Source: Mangrovimicrobium sp033283385 (lineage in GTDB: Bacteria; Pseudomonadota; Gammaproteobacteria; Pseudomonadales; Halieaceae). From it: a stretch of 64,000 bases of DNA. Where the stretch lies: contig JAWMQQ010000001.1 in the NCBI GenBank assembly GCA_033283385.1, positions 930,001 through 994,000 on the forward strand. Reading direction: 5' to 3'. Of this stretch, positions 34,202 through 42,391 are shown one piece after another; the first letter of the stretch is position 1; the number at the start of each line of letters is the position of its first letter. Position numbers and translations under genes: made by a program. A model generated the notes under the pieces. The model was not told where the DNA came from. It saw only the letters and a list, made by a program, of their open reading frames with translations, and did not search any database.

Positions 34202-35029
34202 ATGAGTGAAATCGTCCTTTATGAAGTACAGGGTAATGTCGCCGTCATTACCCTGAACCGCCCCGCGGTGCACAACGCGCAGAACCCGGACCTGCTCGCC
34301 GATCTCGACGAGTGCTGGACCCGCGCCGCGAAGGACGACAACGTCAAGGTGATCCTGCTGCAGGCCAACGGCAAGAACTTCTCCGCCGGCCACGACCTGT
34401 CGGTGCCGGAAGACAAGAAGGACGTGTTTTCCAGCTTCGATTACGAAACCCGCGGCATCACCGGCCAGTACCTGTGGGAGCAATCCCACTACTTCGAGTA
34501 CAGCCGCCGCTGGCGCAACAATCCCAAGCCCTCCATCGCGGCCGTGCAGGGCGCCTGCATCGCCGCGGGCCTGATGCTGGCCTGGCCCTGCGACCTGATC
34601 GTCGCCGCGGACAACGCCTGGTTCAGCGACCCGACCATCGTCATGGGCATCGCCGGCGTGGAATACCACGGCCACACCTGGGAACTGGGCCCGCGCAAGG
34701 CCAAGCAGATGCTGTTCACCGCCGACCGCATTACCGCGGAAGAGGCGCACAAGCTGGGCATGGTCAACGAGGTGGTGCCCGGCGAGGAACTGCGCGACTA
34801 CGCCCACGCCCTGGCGCAGCGCATCGCCCAGCAGGACCTGTTCTCGCTGATGATGGCCAAGCGCGTGGTGAACCAGACCATGGACACCATGGGCCAGCCG
34901 GCAGCGCTGCAGGCGGCCTTCGATATCCACGAGTTCCAGCATACGCAGTGCCTGGCGCGTTCGGCCGGGAAGAGTGCGGTGCTGACGCGGGATGTGTCGG
35001 AGATGAAGAGCAGAAGCACCCGGAGCTGA
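34202..35029 (+). CDS. Crotonase-superfamily protein lacking both hydratase glutamates
   Basis: 275 residues with the enoyl-CoA hydratase/isomerase fold: NGKNFSAGHDLS (oxyanion hole) and GACIAAGLMLAWPCDLIVAA. Both catalytic Glu positions of enoyl-CoA hydratase are substituted: Met125 in GLMLAW and Thr145 in FSDPTI. A hydration role is therefore doubtful; hydrolase, isomerase, retro-Claisen or retro-aldol chemistry remains possible for the superfamily, with Glu/His in GVEYHGH as candidate residues. It is the last gene of the operon, 22 bp after the amidohydrolase gene and convergent with the phosphatase-like gene. Confidence 0.85.
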   Translation: MSEIVLYEVQGNVAVITLNRPAVHNAQNPDLLADLDECWTRAAKDDNVKVILLQANGKNFSAGHDLSVPEDKKDVFSSFDYETRGITGQYLWEQSHYFEYSRRWRNNPKPSIAAVQGACIAAGLMLAWPCDLIVAADNAWFSDPTIVMGIAGVEYHGHTWELGPRKAKQMLFTADRITAEEAHKLGMVNEVVPGEELRDYAHALAQRIAQQDLFSLMMAKRVVNQTMDTMGQPAALQAAFDIHEFQHTQCLARSAGKSAVLTRDVSEMKSRSTRS

Positions 35030-35062
35030 TGCCCGGGCGACTGCCGCTCCCTCAGGGGGCTA

Positions 35063-36826
35063 CTACTGCCCAACGACCTCCAGCAGCACGGCGCCGGCTG
35101 CAGCATCCGTCGGTCGCGTGTGGGCAATCTCGGTAAGCGTCGCCGCCACGTCGACGGTGTACACCCGTCGCGATACCCGCCGTGGTGCCAGGCCGTAGCC
35201 CGCAAAGATGATCGGGACATAAGTATCGTAGCGCCAGGGTGATCCGTGGGTGACGGTGACAGACAGTCCGTCGAAGTCGTTGATAAACCAGCCCGGTTTG
35301 AACACGACGTAGATGTCGCCGGAGCGATCCGGGTTGAAGTTGTTGAGCACCGCCCGGGTGATCGCGTTCTCGGGCAGGGATCCCTCGCGCAGCCGCGAGC
35401 TGGGAAAGGCGTAGGCAACGCCTTCAAACTGTACAAGCTCATCTGCGATCGCAGTCTCCAGGACCACCAGGTCAATGCCTTCGGCGCCGCGGACCTCTTC
35501 GGACAGGTTGAGGTAAGGGTGCTCGTAGCCCTGGATCAGCTTGCCGGAGATGCCGAATCGCTTGCGGATGCGCTCGACGGCCGCAGTGGTATCCCAGTTC
35601 TGCGGTGTGACGTAACCGCCCAGGCGACCCAGTTCGTTGAGGTAGCCGGGCGCCTCCGGGGTGCCGTGGTCGGAAGACAGCACAATCAGCGTATGCTCCA
35701 GCCCGACCTCCCGGTCGACATAGGCAAACAGGTCGGCCAATGTCCGGTCCAGTTGCAACAGGTTGTCTTCCCCCTCGAGGCTCGATGGTCCGAAGATGTG
35801 GCCGACATAATCCGTGGACGAAAAACTGATCGAGAGGTAGTCGGTCACGTCGTCATCGCCAAGGCTCTCGGCGTCGATCAGGGTCTTGGCAAAATCAGCG
35901 GTGATCTGGTCTCCCGCCGGGCTCAGGGTCAGCTTCGTAGTGAAATAAGGGTCAGCTGCAGTGGAATACGGATGTGGGAAGACCCTTCGGAAGCCCGCGA
36001 AATCAGGCTCCCAGCTTTGGTCATCGCGGTCGCGGAAAAGGTAGCTTCCAAGCGGGTGCAGTAGTTCCCAGGACTTGCCGCTGTAGCGCTGCGGAACACC
36101 CCTGGCATTCCAGGCGTCCACCCACTGGGGATAGCTGTCGTAGTAGTAACTGCTGGTGACAAACTGCCCCAGCGCTTTCGAGAACCAGAAGGCCTTACCG
36201 GTATGGCCCGCCATCGTAACAGCGCCCCGATCCTTGATCGACACGCCGAACACCCTGGCGGCCCCCTGGGTGGCAATCGAAAGCTCGTCGCCAAAGGTCG
36301 TTGTAAGGATCGCGGCGGGTGAGCGACCGTCGCTGGCAGCGGCCTTTTGCGTCGGGTCGATTTCGGTTTTGGAGTCCACGCCCGCGCCACTGCTCAGGAT
36401 CTCATAGTCGGGATCCTCGATGTTGTAGACGGTGCGACCGGCCTCGCGGTCGTACCAGAGATTTCCCACCATGCCATGCGCAGCCGGATTCGCCCCGGTG
36501 GCAAGGGTGGCATGGCCCACCACCGTTTCGGTGTTCGCATGTGCGTGGTGCGCATTGTCATAGTAGATTCCCTTGTCCAGCAGATAGCGGAATCCACCCT
36601 TCCCGAATTCGTCGCGATACCGAAGCGGCAGGTCGCCGCGCAGCTGGTCCACGGTGATTTGCAGGATCAGCCTGGGCGGTTCATGCCGCGCTGGCTCGAC
36701 GCCCGTCTTCGCGTTGGAGTCCGCAGCGTAGCCTCCGACCAGACCGGCCAGAGGCAGTGCCAGCAGGAAATTGCGCGGCGGGAATGCCGGGCCACCGTAT
36801 GTCTTTTTGCAAGGCAGATATAGCAT
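35063..36826 (-). CDS. PafA-like alkaline phosphatase/phosphodiesterase family protein
   Basis: 587 residues. An N-terminal signal (NFLLALPLAGLVGGYAA) is followed by the metal-binding ILQITVDQLRGDLPLRY, nucleophile Thr in NTETVVGHATLATGANP, and metal ligands in SSTDYVGHIFGP and VLSSDHGTPEAPG. This matches the type I phosphodiesterase/PafA alkaline phosphatase superfamily, which cleaves phosphate mono- or diesters in the periplasm. ATG 36826 has GAGGAAAAG upstream. It is 26 bp after the DUF1254 gene, in one transcription unit. Confidence 0.87.
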   Translation of the reverse strand: MLYLPCKKTYGGPAFPPRNFLLALPLAGLVGGYAADSNAKTGVEPARHEPPRLILQITVDQLRGDLPLRYRDEFGKGGFRYLLDKGIYYDNAHHAHANTETVVGHATLATGANPAAHGMVGNLWYDREAGRTVYNIEDPDYEILSSGAGVDSKTEIDPTQKAAASDGRSPAAILTTTFGDELSIATQGAARVFGVSIKDRGAVTMAGHTGKAFWFSKALGQFVTSSYYYDSYPQWVDAWNARGVPQRYSGKSWELLHPLGSYLFRDRDDQSWEPDFAGFRRVFPHPYSTAADPYFTTKLTLSPAGDQITADFAKTLIDAESLGDDDVTDYLSISFSSTDYVGHIFGPSSLEGEDNLLQLDRTLADLFAYVDREVGLEHTLIVLSSDHGTPEAPGYLNELGRLGGYVTPQNWDTTAAVERIRKRFGISGKLIQGYEHPYLNLSEEVRGAEGIDLVVLETAIADELVQFEGVAYAFPSSRLREGSLPENAITRAVLNNFNPDRSGDIYVVFKPGWFINDFDGLSVTVTHGSPWRYDTYVPIIFAGYGLAPRRVSRRVYTVDVAATLTEIAHTRPTDAAAGAVLLEVVGQ

Positions 36827-36852
36827 CGATTCTTTTCCTCGGAGTTGGCCGC

Positions 36853-39810
36853 TCACTCAACCGGTTGCAGGTCGCCCGGCCGCCAGGTCTTGTCAAACCA
36901 CGGTTCCAGGGGCCCGTACAGGCGCAGCACCGTGAACCACCCCTTGCCTGGAATCGTCGGCACCCAGTTGGATTCCTTGCCGGCGGGCGGTGCGGGTCCG
37001 AACCAGATCGTGGTACTGCCGTCGGCGTTGGCCACGATATTGCCGCTCTGGCTGCTCACACTTGGAAATGCCGTCGCCGGTGTCTGCAGCATGGACCGCG
37101 TCTGCGGATCGTAGTTGACGAAAGACCAGAAGTCCTTTGCCGGGATACCGGGCGGCAGCGTCAGCGAATAGGTTTTCGCGCCGTCGAGGTAGTCGCCGTT
37201 ACCGTCAACGGCGGTAACGGCGTACTGCGAGCCGACGCCGACGATCTTGAGTACCATGGCCGGCGTGACCGCCGTGTAGCCGTAATGGAACAGGGTCCTG
37301 GCATCGAGATCGCGCGCACCGCTTTCACGCAGGAACTCGTGGTTGCCGCCGACGAAGGCGTTGAACCAGCCCGAGTCTCCATAGTAGAAGGCGCGGGGAT
37401 CGCGGGTACGGAATGAGATTGCCCGCGCCGTCGCGTTACCAACGGCGACGGCCTCGCCGAGGATTTTCTTCATGCGCGCGTCCGGGGCAAACGGCTCGCC
37501 CTTCCTGATGCCGATGGCCGACAACAGGCCGAGCATCTCCGGGCTGAAGGCGGCTGCAGGCTCTTCATCGATGACGGTATGGACCTCCTCGTAAAAATGC
37601 ATGTCGTTGCCGTGGATGGTGTTGTACGACTTGCCGGAGCTGTTGATAAACCGCATCTGCGCGTCATCGGCGGTCTTGCCCAGGGGGTAGATCCTGACGT
37701 GATCCTTGGCGGACTGCACCGCCGGGCCGGGACCGCCATCGACCAGGAAACCGCGCCAGAACATCACGTTCTCGAAGGTCGGTGAGCGGAAAACGAAATA
37801 ACCCTCGGGCACGTCGCCCTGCCAGCCCGGCGGCAGGTACAGGTACTTGCCGCCCTGGCCGCGATCAGGACCGGCGTTGCCCATATCACTCACATAGCGC
37901 ATGAAGAAGTCGTTGACCATGCCGAGCGTGTTCGGGGGGCTCTCCACCACAACCGGCCCTTTTGAAAGGTCGAGCCAGGTCATGATGTACACGCTTTCGG
38001 TGTTAGCGGTCAGGAACAGCGAGTGGGCGTCCATCAGCTGCTCGGTGATGATGACGTCGCCGTTGCGCTTCCAGCCGATGTCGCGGTATCCCTCCCGGAC
38101 GGCCTCCATGGAGGCAGCGGGAATGGTCGTCAGGAACGCCTCCATACCGCGCATGAAGTCCAGGTTGTCATAGACCAGGTTTGCGGTCGCCTTGGTGGGA
38201 AACCCGTCAAAAAATTCCAGTGTGCCGATGCGGGTCTCAACGCGGTCCGGGGTAGTGATCGCGGGGGGAATGTCGGTGGCCATGGCCGGGGGTGTCCCCG
38301 TGGAAGCCACGGACGGGATGTCGTCGAGTCGCTCGACTTCGCCCGGCCTCCAGGTCTTGTCGAACCACGGGTCCAGCGGGCCGTACAGGCGCAGGATCAC
38401 GCTCCAGCCCTTGCCGGGCAGGGTCTGGATCCAGTTGCTCTCCTTGCCGGCGGGGGCGGCCGGCCCGAAGTAGATATCCGTCGAGCCATCCGCGTTCGCG
38501 ACCACGCCGCGCTCGCTGTTGAGGCTGGGGAAGGGCTGGTCAGTTTGCAGCATGGAGCGGGTCTGGTTGTCGTAGAGCACCAGCGACCAGAAGTCCTTGA
38601 CCGGCACATCCGGTGGCAGGTGCAGCCGGTAGGTGTAGCCGCCGTCCAGCGCGCGGCCCTTCGAGTCGACCATCGCGCCGGCGTACTGGGATCCCACGCC
38701 GACCATCCTGGCCGACATGGCTGGCGTAATTCCGGTGGCGTAGTAGAAGAACAGTGATCGCCCGTCCAGCAGGCGGGCGCCATCGACCTCGAACTCATGG
38801 CTGCCGCCGATAAACCCGGTCTTCCAGGCGCTGCCAGGGTAGTAGTAAAAGTCTGGATCGCGGGTCCTGTAGACGAGAGCCCGTGCCGTCGCGTTGCCCA
38901 CGGCTGCCGCGTCGGTGAGCAGGCTGGTCATGCGGGCGTCCGGCGCGAAGGGTTTGCCCTTCTCGATCCCGATGGAGGCCAGCAGCCCGAGGAATTCGGG
39001 GTCTAGCGTGTCTACGGGCTCCTCCTGCACCACCGCGTCGACCTCCTTGAAGAAGGATAAGTCGTTGGCATGAATGGTGTTGAAGGCGCGGCCAGACAGG
39101 TTGACGAATTTTCCGGGCGGCGGGGCGTCGCGCTGCGCAAGCGGGTAGATGCGCGTGTGCGCCTTGAGGTTCGCCACCGCCGGCTTCGGATCGCCATCCA
39201 CGAGAAATCCGCGCCAGATGAGCCAGTTGCCGAAGGTCCGCGAGGTGAACGTGTAGTAGCCATCAGGCACTTCACCGTCGTAGCCGGGGGGCAGGATGAG
39301 GAACTTGCCGCCTTTACCCCGGTCGGGGCCGGCATTGCCCAGGTCCGTCACGTGCCCGAACCAGAAGTCGTCCAGTATGCCAAGGGTGTTGGGCGCGCTC
39401 TCCACCACCATCGGCCCGTCTTTCAGGTCGAGCCAGGTAAACGCGTAGACGCTCTCGGTATTGGCGGTCAGGAACAGGGAGCGGGAGTCCATCAGGGATT
39501 CGAAGATGCCGACCGTTCCATTGGTGGCGCCCACCTCGCGCAGGCCCTCTCGCATGGCGTAGAGGGAGGCGATAGGCAGGCTGTCGAGGAAGCTTCGCAC
39601 GCCACGCTGGAAATCGAGGTTGTCGTAGACCTTGTCGACCGTCCCTGCACCCGGGTAGCCGTCGAAAAAGGATAGTGGCCCCAAGCGGGTCTCGACGCGG
39701 TCAGGTGTCAGGATCGACGGTGGGACCGGGGCATACCTGATTGGTTCAGCCGCTCCGGCGCAGGTGGCGAAAAGTGCCGCCAGAGCCAGGGTCAGGATGT
39801 TACGAAACAT
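36853..39810 (-). CDS. Tandemly duplicated DUF1254/DUF1214 exported protein
   Basis: 985 residues with signal peptide FRNILTLALAALFATCAGAA. Two full copies of a DUF1254 (N) plus DUF1214 (C) unit follow, about residues 34-505 and 519-985, each starting TPDRVETR-x-G-x-L-x-FFDG and each containing TANTESVY, GNAGPDRG and FDKTWRPG near the same positions. Stand-alone homologues are about 450-500 residues, so this is an internal gene duplication and fusion. Function is unknown; the family is often near envelope or lipid genes. ATG 39810 has GGGAGA upstream. The phosphatase gene follows. Confidence 0.85.
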   Translation of the reverse strand: MFRNILTLALAALFATCAGAAEPIRYAPVPPSILTPDRVETRLGPLSFFDGYPGAGTVDKVYDNLDFQRGVRSFLDSLPIASLYAMREGLREVGATNGTVGIFESLMDSRSLFLTANTESVYAFTWLDLKDGPMVVESAPNTLGILDDFWFGHVTDLGNAGPDRGKGGKFLILPPGYDGEVPDGYYTFTSRTFGNWLIWRGFLVDGDPKPAVANLKAHTRIYPLAQRDAPPPGKFVNLSGRAFNTIHANDLSFFKEVDAVVQEEPVDTLDPEFLGLLASIGIEKGKPFAPDARMTSLLTDAAAVGNATARALVYRTRDPDFYYYPGSAWKTGFIGGSHEFEVDGARLLDGRSLFFYYATGITPAMSARMVGVGSQYAGAMVDSKGRALDGGYTYRLHLPPDVPVKDFWSLVLYDNQTRSMLQTDQPFPSLNSERGVVANADGSTDIYFGPAAPAGKESNWIQTLPGKGWSVILRLYGPLDPWFDKTWRPGEVERLDDIPSVASTGTPPAMATDIPPAITTPDRVETRIGTLEFFDGFPTKATANLVYDNLDFMRGMEAFLTTIPAASMEAVREGYRDIGWKRNGDVIITEQLMDAHSLFLTANTESVYIMTWLDLSKGPVVVESPPNTLGMVNDFFMRYVSDMGNAGPDRGQGGKYLYLPPGWQGDVPEGYFVFRSPTFENVMFWRGFLVDGGPGPAVQSAKDHVRIYPLGKTADDAQMRFINSSGKSYNTIHGNDMHFYEEVHTVIDEEPAAAFSPEMLGLLSAIGIRKGEPFAPDARMKKILGEAVAVGNATARAISFRTRDPRAFYYGDSGWFNAFVGGNHEFLRESGARDLDARTLFHYGYTAVTPAMVLKIVGVGSQYAVTAVDGNGDYLDGAKTYSLTLPPGIPAKDFWSFVNYDPQTRSMLQTPATAFPSVSSQSGNIVANADGSTTIWFGPAPPAGKESNWVPTIPGKGWFTVLRLYGPLEPWFDKTWRPGDLQPVE

Positions 39811-40042
39811 GGTGCTGTCTCCCGATTTGATGTGTATCGCGCCGGCGTTGGTGTTGCCGACAGCAAGGCCTGTGTGGCTTCTGCGTTCATGCGCCAAAGC
39901 CGCCACTAGCAACATTTAGCAATAGTTATGTGAACAATGCTGTGATTGAGGTCAAGAGCAGCTGCCTGGGGCGGCAGCGCTGCTGAAGGAGGAAGTATAG
40001 GTCGGGATTTGTGCCCTCACAGCACCGATAATCCGCCAACAT

Positions 40043-40711
40043 CTACACCATGCTTGCAAGCGAGCTGGAAGGGCGCCGGGCGTCATGGGTCAGCAAGTAT
40101 TGCGCCACGTAGTACAGCGCCATGATCGCGTACCCGGAGCCTGCAACATTCCCGCAAAAACGGTCGATCGCGATCAACGAATCCGACGTGACAAAAAGCA
40201 CCGCACCAATGGCGACTTGAATACTGTTGTCCCGCCCGCAAATCGCGGCACTCGCCATTATCAAGATCACGCCCATATAAACACAGACCGGAACAGCCAT
40301 CTCCCCCAGGTGCGGCGACAGGTAGCGCAGCAGGATCAGCGCATAGCATGCCAGGCCCAGCAGGGCAGCGAGTCGCGCGGGTGTCAGTCGCAACCTGCGC
40401 CCGAACACGCTGAGGTAGAACAGGTGCGCCAGCAAAAAGGCGCCCAGGCCAAACTCGAACTTGCCGTAGGCAAGCGCGATATCCCCAATCCCTGAAAACA
40501 CCAGCGCCGCGATAATCAGGCGTCTTTTCGTGTTGGAGTCGACTAAAGCGACCGCGATCACCAGGCAGGCGATGGGGGACACTTTCAGCAGGAAATCCCC
40601 GGGATAGGGAAGCAGCGATATGCACGCGATGTAGGCCACTGCCAGCAGCGCGAACAGCGGGCCTTCCAGCAGCCGCCTGGCATGTGATCTTGTAGACGAA
40701 TCCATGGGCAT
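40043..40711 (-). CDS. YhhN-family membrane protein (lysoplasmalogenase-like)
   Basis: 222 residues with about eight hydrophobic segments. SGIGDIALAYGKFEFGLGAF with LLAHLFYLS, and GAVLFVTSDSLIAIDRF near the C-terminus, are the paired Asp-bearing motifs of the YhhN/TMEM86 family. Animal TMEM86B hydrolyses lysoplasmalogens; bacterial roles are less clear. It is the third gene of a minus-strand group after the TPR and thioredoxin-like genes (46 bp gap). The 232-bp spacer before the DUF1254 gene is AT-rich and contains a possible minus-strand TTGACC -35. Confidence 0.82.
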   Translation of the reverse strand: MPMDSSTRSHARRLLEGPLFALLAVAYIACISLLPYPGDFLLKVSPIACLVIAVALVDSNTKRRLIIAALVFSGIGDIALAYGKFEFGLGAFLLAHLFYLSVFGRRLRLTPARLAALLGLACYALILLRYLSPHLGEMAVPVCVYMGVILIMASAAICGRDNSIQVAIGAVLFVTSDSLIAIDRFCGNVAGSGYAIMALYYVAQYLLTHDARRPSSSLASMV

Positions 40712-40757
40712 CGATCCGAAGCGCCTGGTAGAAGCCTACGACAGGCGCTACATCCCC

Positions 40758-42359
40758 TTACTGCGCCTTCGCCACCTCGGTGGGGCTCAGGAAGTCCTGG
40801 CAAACTGCCGGTATGCCTTCACCCTCTGCGGCGGCGGTGCAGTGCGCTGCCATATCAGCGCGCAGGGAACTGATGACCTCGCCGCGGGCAGCGTCATCCT
40901 GCGACCAGGCCAGCAGGCGCCCGCTCATGCGCTCGAGGCTTCGGGAGTAGATCTCCACGGCGCCGGGTTGTGCGAGCAGTTCGTCCAGCCACTGCTTCGA
41001 GGCACTCTCGATTTCCGCGACCCGGTCGGGCGCGAGATCGATAAGCTTGCTGATATATCCGCCGCCCCACCGGGTCCGGTGTGCGGGCTGTGACGTGGCT
41101 TCCCAGGCCTTGCGGTACCAGTCCAGGGCGGCGTCGTTGTTGCCTGCTTCCCGCTCCACATAGCCCATGCCACTCATGAAGTAGTAGGGCGCCTTGGATT
41201 CGGCGATGCCCCGCAACAGGGTGGCGCGGGCCTGGTCCTCGAGGCCCACCCGGTAGTAGACGCCCCACAGGCTGTTGACCCCGGCGTGGAGTTCGTAGGG
41301 TGACAGGGCGGCCATCATCTGGTCAGCCGAGTCCCGCGCCCAGTCCACCTGCTCCTGGGGCAGGGCGGCGTCTTCTTCCTGCAGCGCGGTAGCCACCCGG
41401 GACCAACCCGACAGCGCCGTGGCGCGTTGCAGGATATTCAGGCTGTGATCATCCACTGCGGTATGCAGGAACGCCATGAGGCTGGCCTGCAACTGAGCCT
41501 GCTCCGCGCCGGTTGCCAGGTCCTCCAGCACGTCGGACCCGAGACCCGCCAGGGTGTCCATGTTGGCCTGCCGCAGGGTGGGGTCCGCGAGTATGTCGGT
41601 AAAGCCGCGCAGGTTTGCGGCCCCGGCCGCCGGGTCGCGATCTTCCTCGTCGCTCTCCAGCCAGGCGCCGGTGGCAGACAGGCGCAGCCGGCTGCAGGCG
41701 AGGGTGAGTTTCGGCGGGCAGTCCGCCGCCAGTTGCGCCAGTACGACCTCGGGCTTCTGCTCCCCGAGCACCTGGCCGCGGTCCAGGTCCCAGGAATAGT
41801 TGCCCAGCAGGCGCCAGTCGTCATCGTCCAGCGGCTTTCCGGACTGGGCCGCCGCGAGCAGTTCGGACACCGGCCGCAACTTGTCGAGGGTGAGTTCCAG
41901 CACGGCGGCGTACTGTTCCATGTCCATGCCGCCGGGAATACGCGTCAGTTCGGTACCGTCCGGGGCGAAGATAATCACCGTCGGCAGGCCGATGATATTG
42001 AAGCGGTCACTCTGGCGAATGGTCTCGGAGTCACCGTTACTCATGTCGATGGCGATGAACTGCCGCGACATCTGGATGAATTCCTCGCGCACGAAGATAG
42101 TCGCCTGCAGCTGTTTGCAGTAGGGGCACCATTCGGCGCCCCAGTAGACGAACAGGGGTTTGTCCTGGGCTTTTGCCGCGCTGAAGGCCTCGTCTATGGA
42201 ACCGTCGAACCAGGCGACCGCCTTCGGCGCTGCGGCGGTTGCCGGCGTCTCCGAAGAAGGCGTTGCAGTCGCCTGTGCGGACTCGTGGCTGCTCTTCTCG
42301 GTACACGCGCCGAGCAGCAGCAGCGGCAACAGCAGGATGGTTATATGGCGTTTGAGCAT
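40758..42359 (-). CDS. Thioredoxin-fold lipoprotein with TPR-like C-terminal region
   Basis: 533 residues. The signal ends in lipobox LLLGAC (Cys19), so it is lipid-anchored. A thioredoxin-like domain follows with FVYWGAEWCPYCKQLQATIF; the CPYC redox motif and GLPTVIIFAPDGTEL (cis-Pro) are intact. The remaining ~370 residues are helical repeats (YVEREAGNNDAALDWYRKAW), probably TPR-like. A thiol-disulfide or thiol-sensing role in the envelope is likely. It follows the TPR gene by 32 bp in the same direction. Confidence 0.83.
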   Translation of the reverse strand: MLKRHITILLLPLLLLGACTEKSSHESAQATATPSSETPATAAAPKAVAWFDGSIDEAFSAAKAQDKPLFVYWGAEWCPYCKQLQATIFVREEFIQMSRQFIAIDMSNGDSETIRQSDRFNIIGLPTVIIFAPDGTELTRIPGGMDMEQYAAVLELTLDKLRPVSELLAAAQSGKPLDDDDWRLLGNYSWDLDRGQVLGEQKPEVVLAQLAADCPPKLTLACSRLRLSATGAWLESDEEDRDPAAGAANLRGFTDILADPTLRQANMDTLAGLGSDVLEDLATGAEQAQLQASLMAFLHTAVDDHSLNILQRATALSGWSRVATALQEEDAALPQEQVDWARDSADQMMAALSPYELHAGVNSLWGVYYRVGLEDQARATLLRGIAESKAPYYFMSGMGYVEREAGNNDAALDWYRKAWEATSQPAHRTRWGGGYISKLIDLAPDRVAEIESASKQWLDELLAQPGAVEIYSRSLERMSGRLLAWSQDDAARGEVISSLRADMAAHCTAAAEGEGIPAVCQDFLSPTEVAKAQ

Positions 42360-42391
42360 GGTGCTCTCCTGTTCATGCGTTAAGGCTGCAG

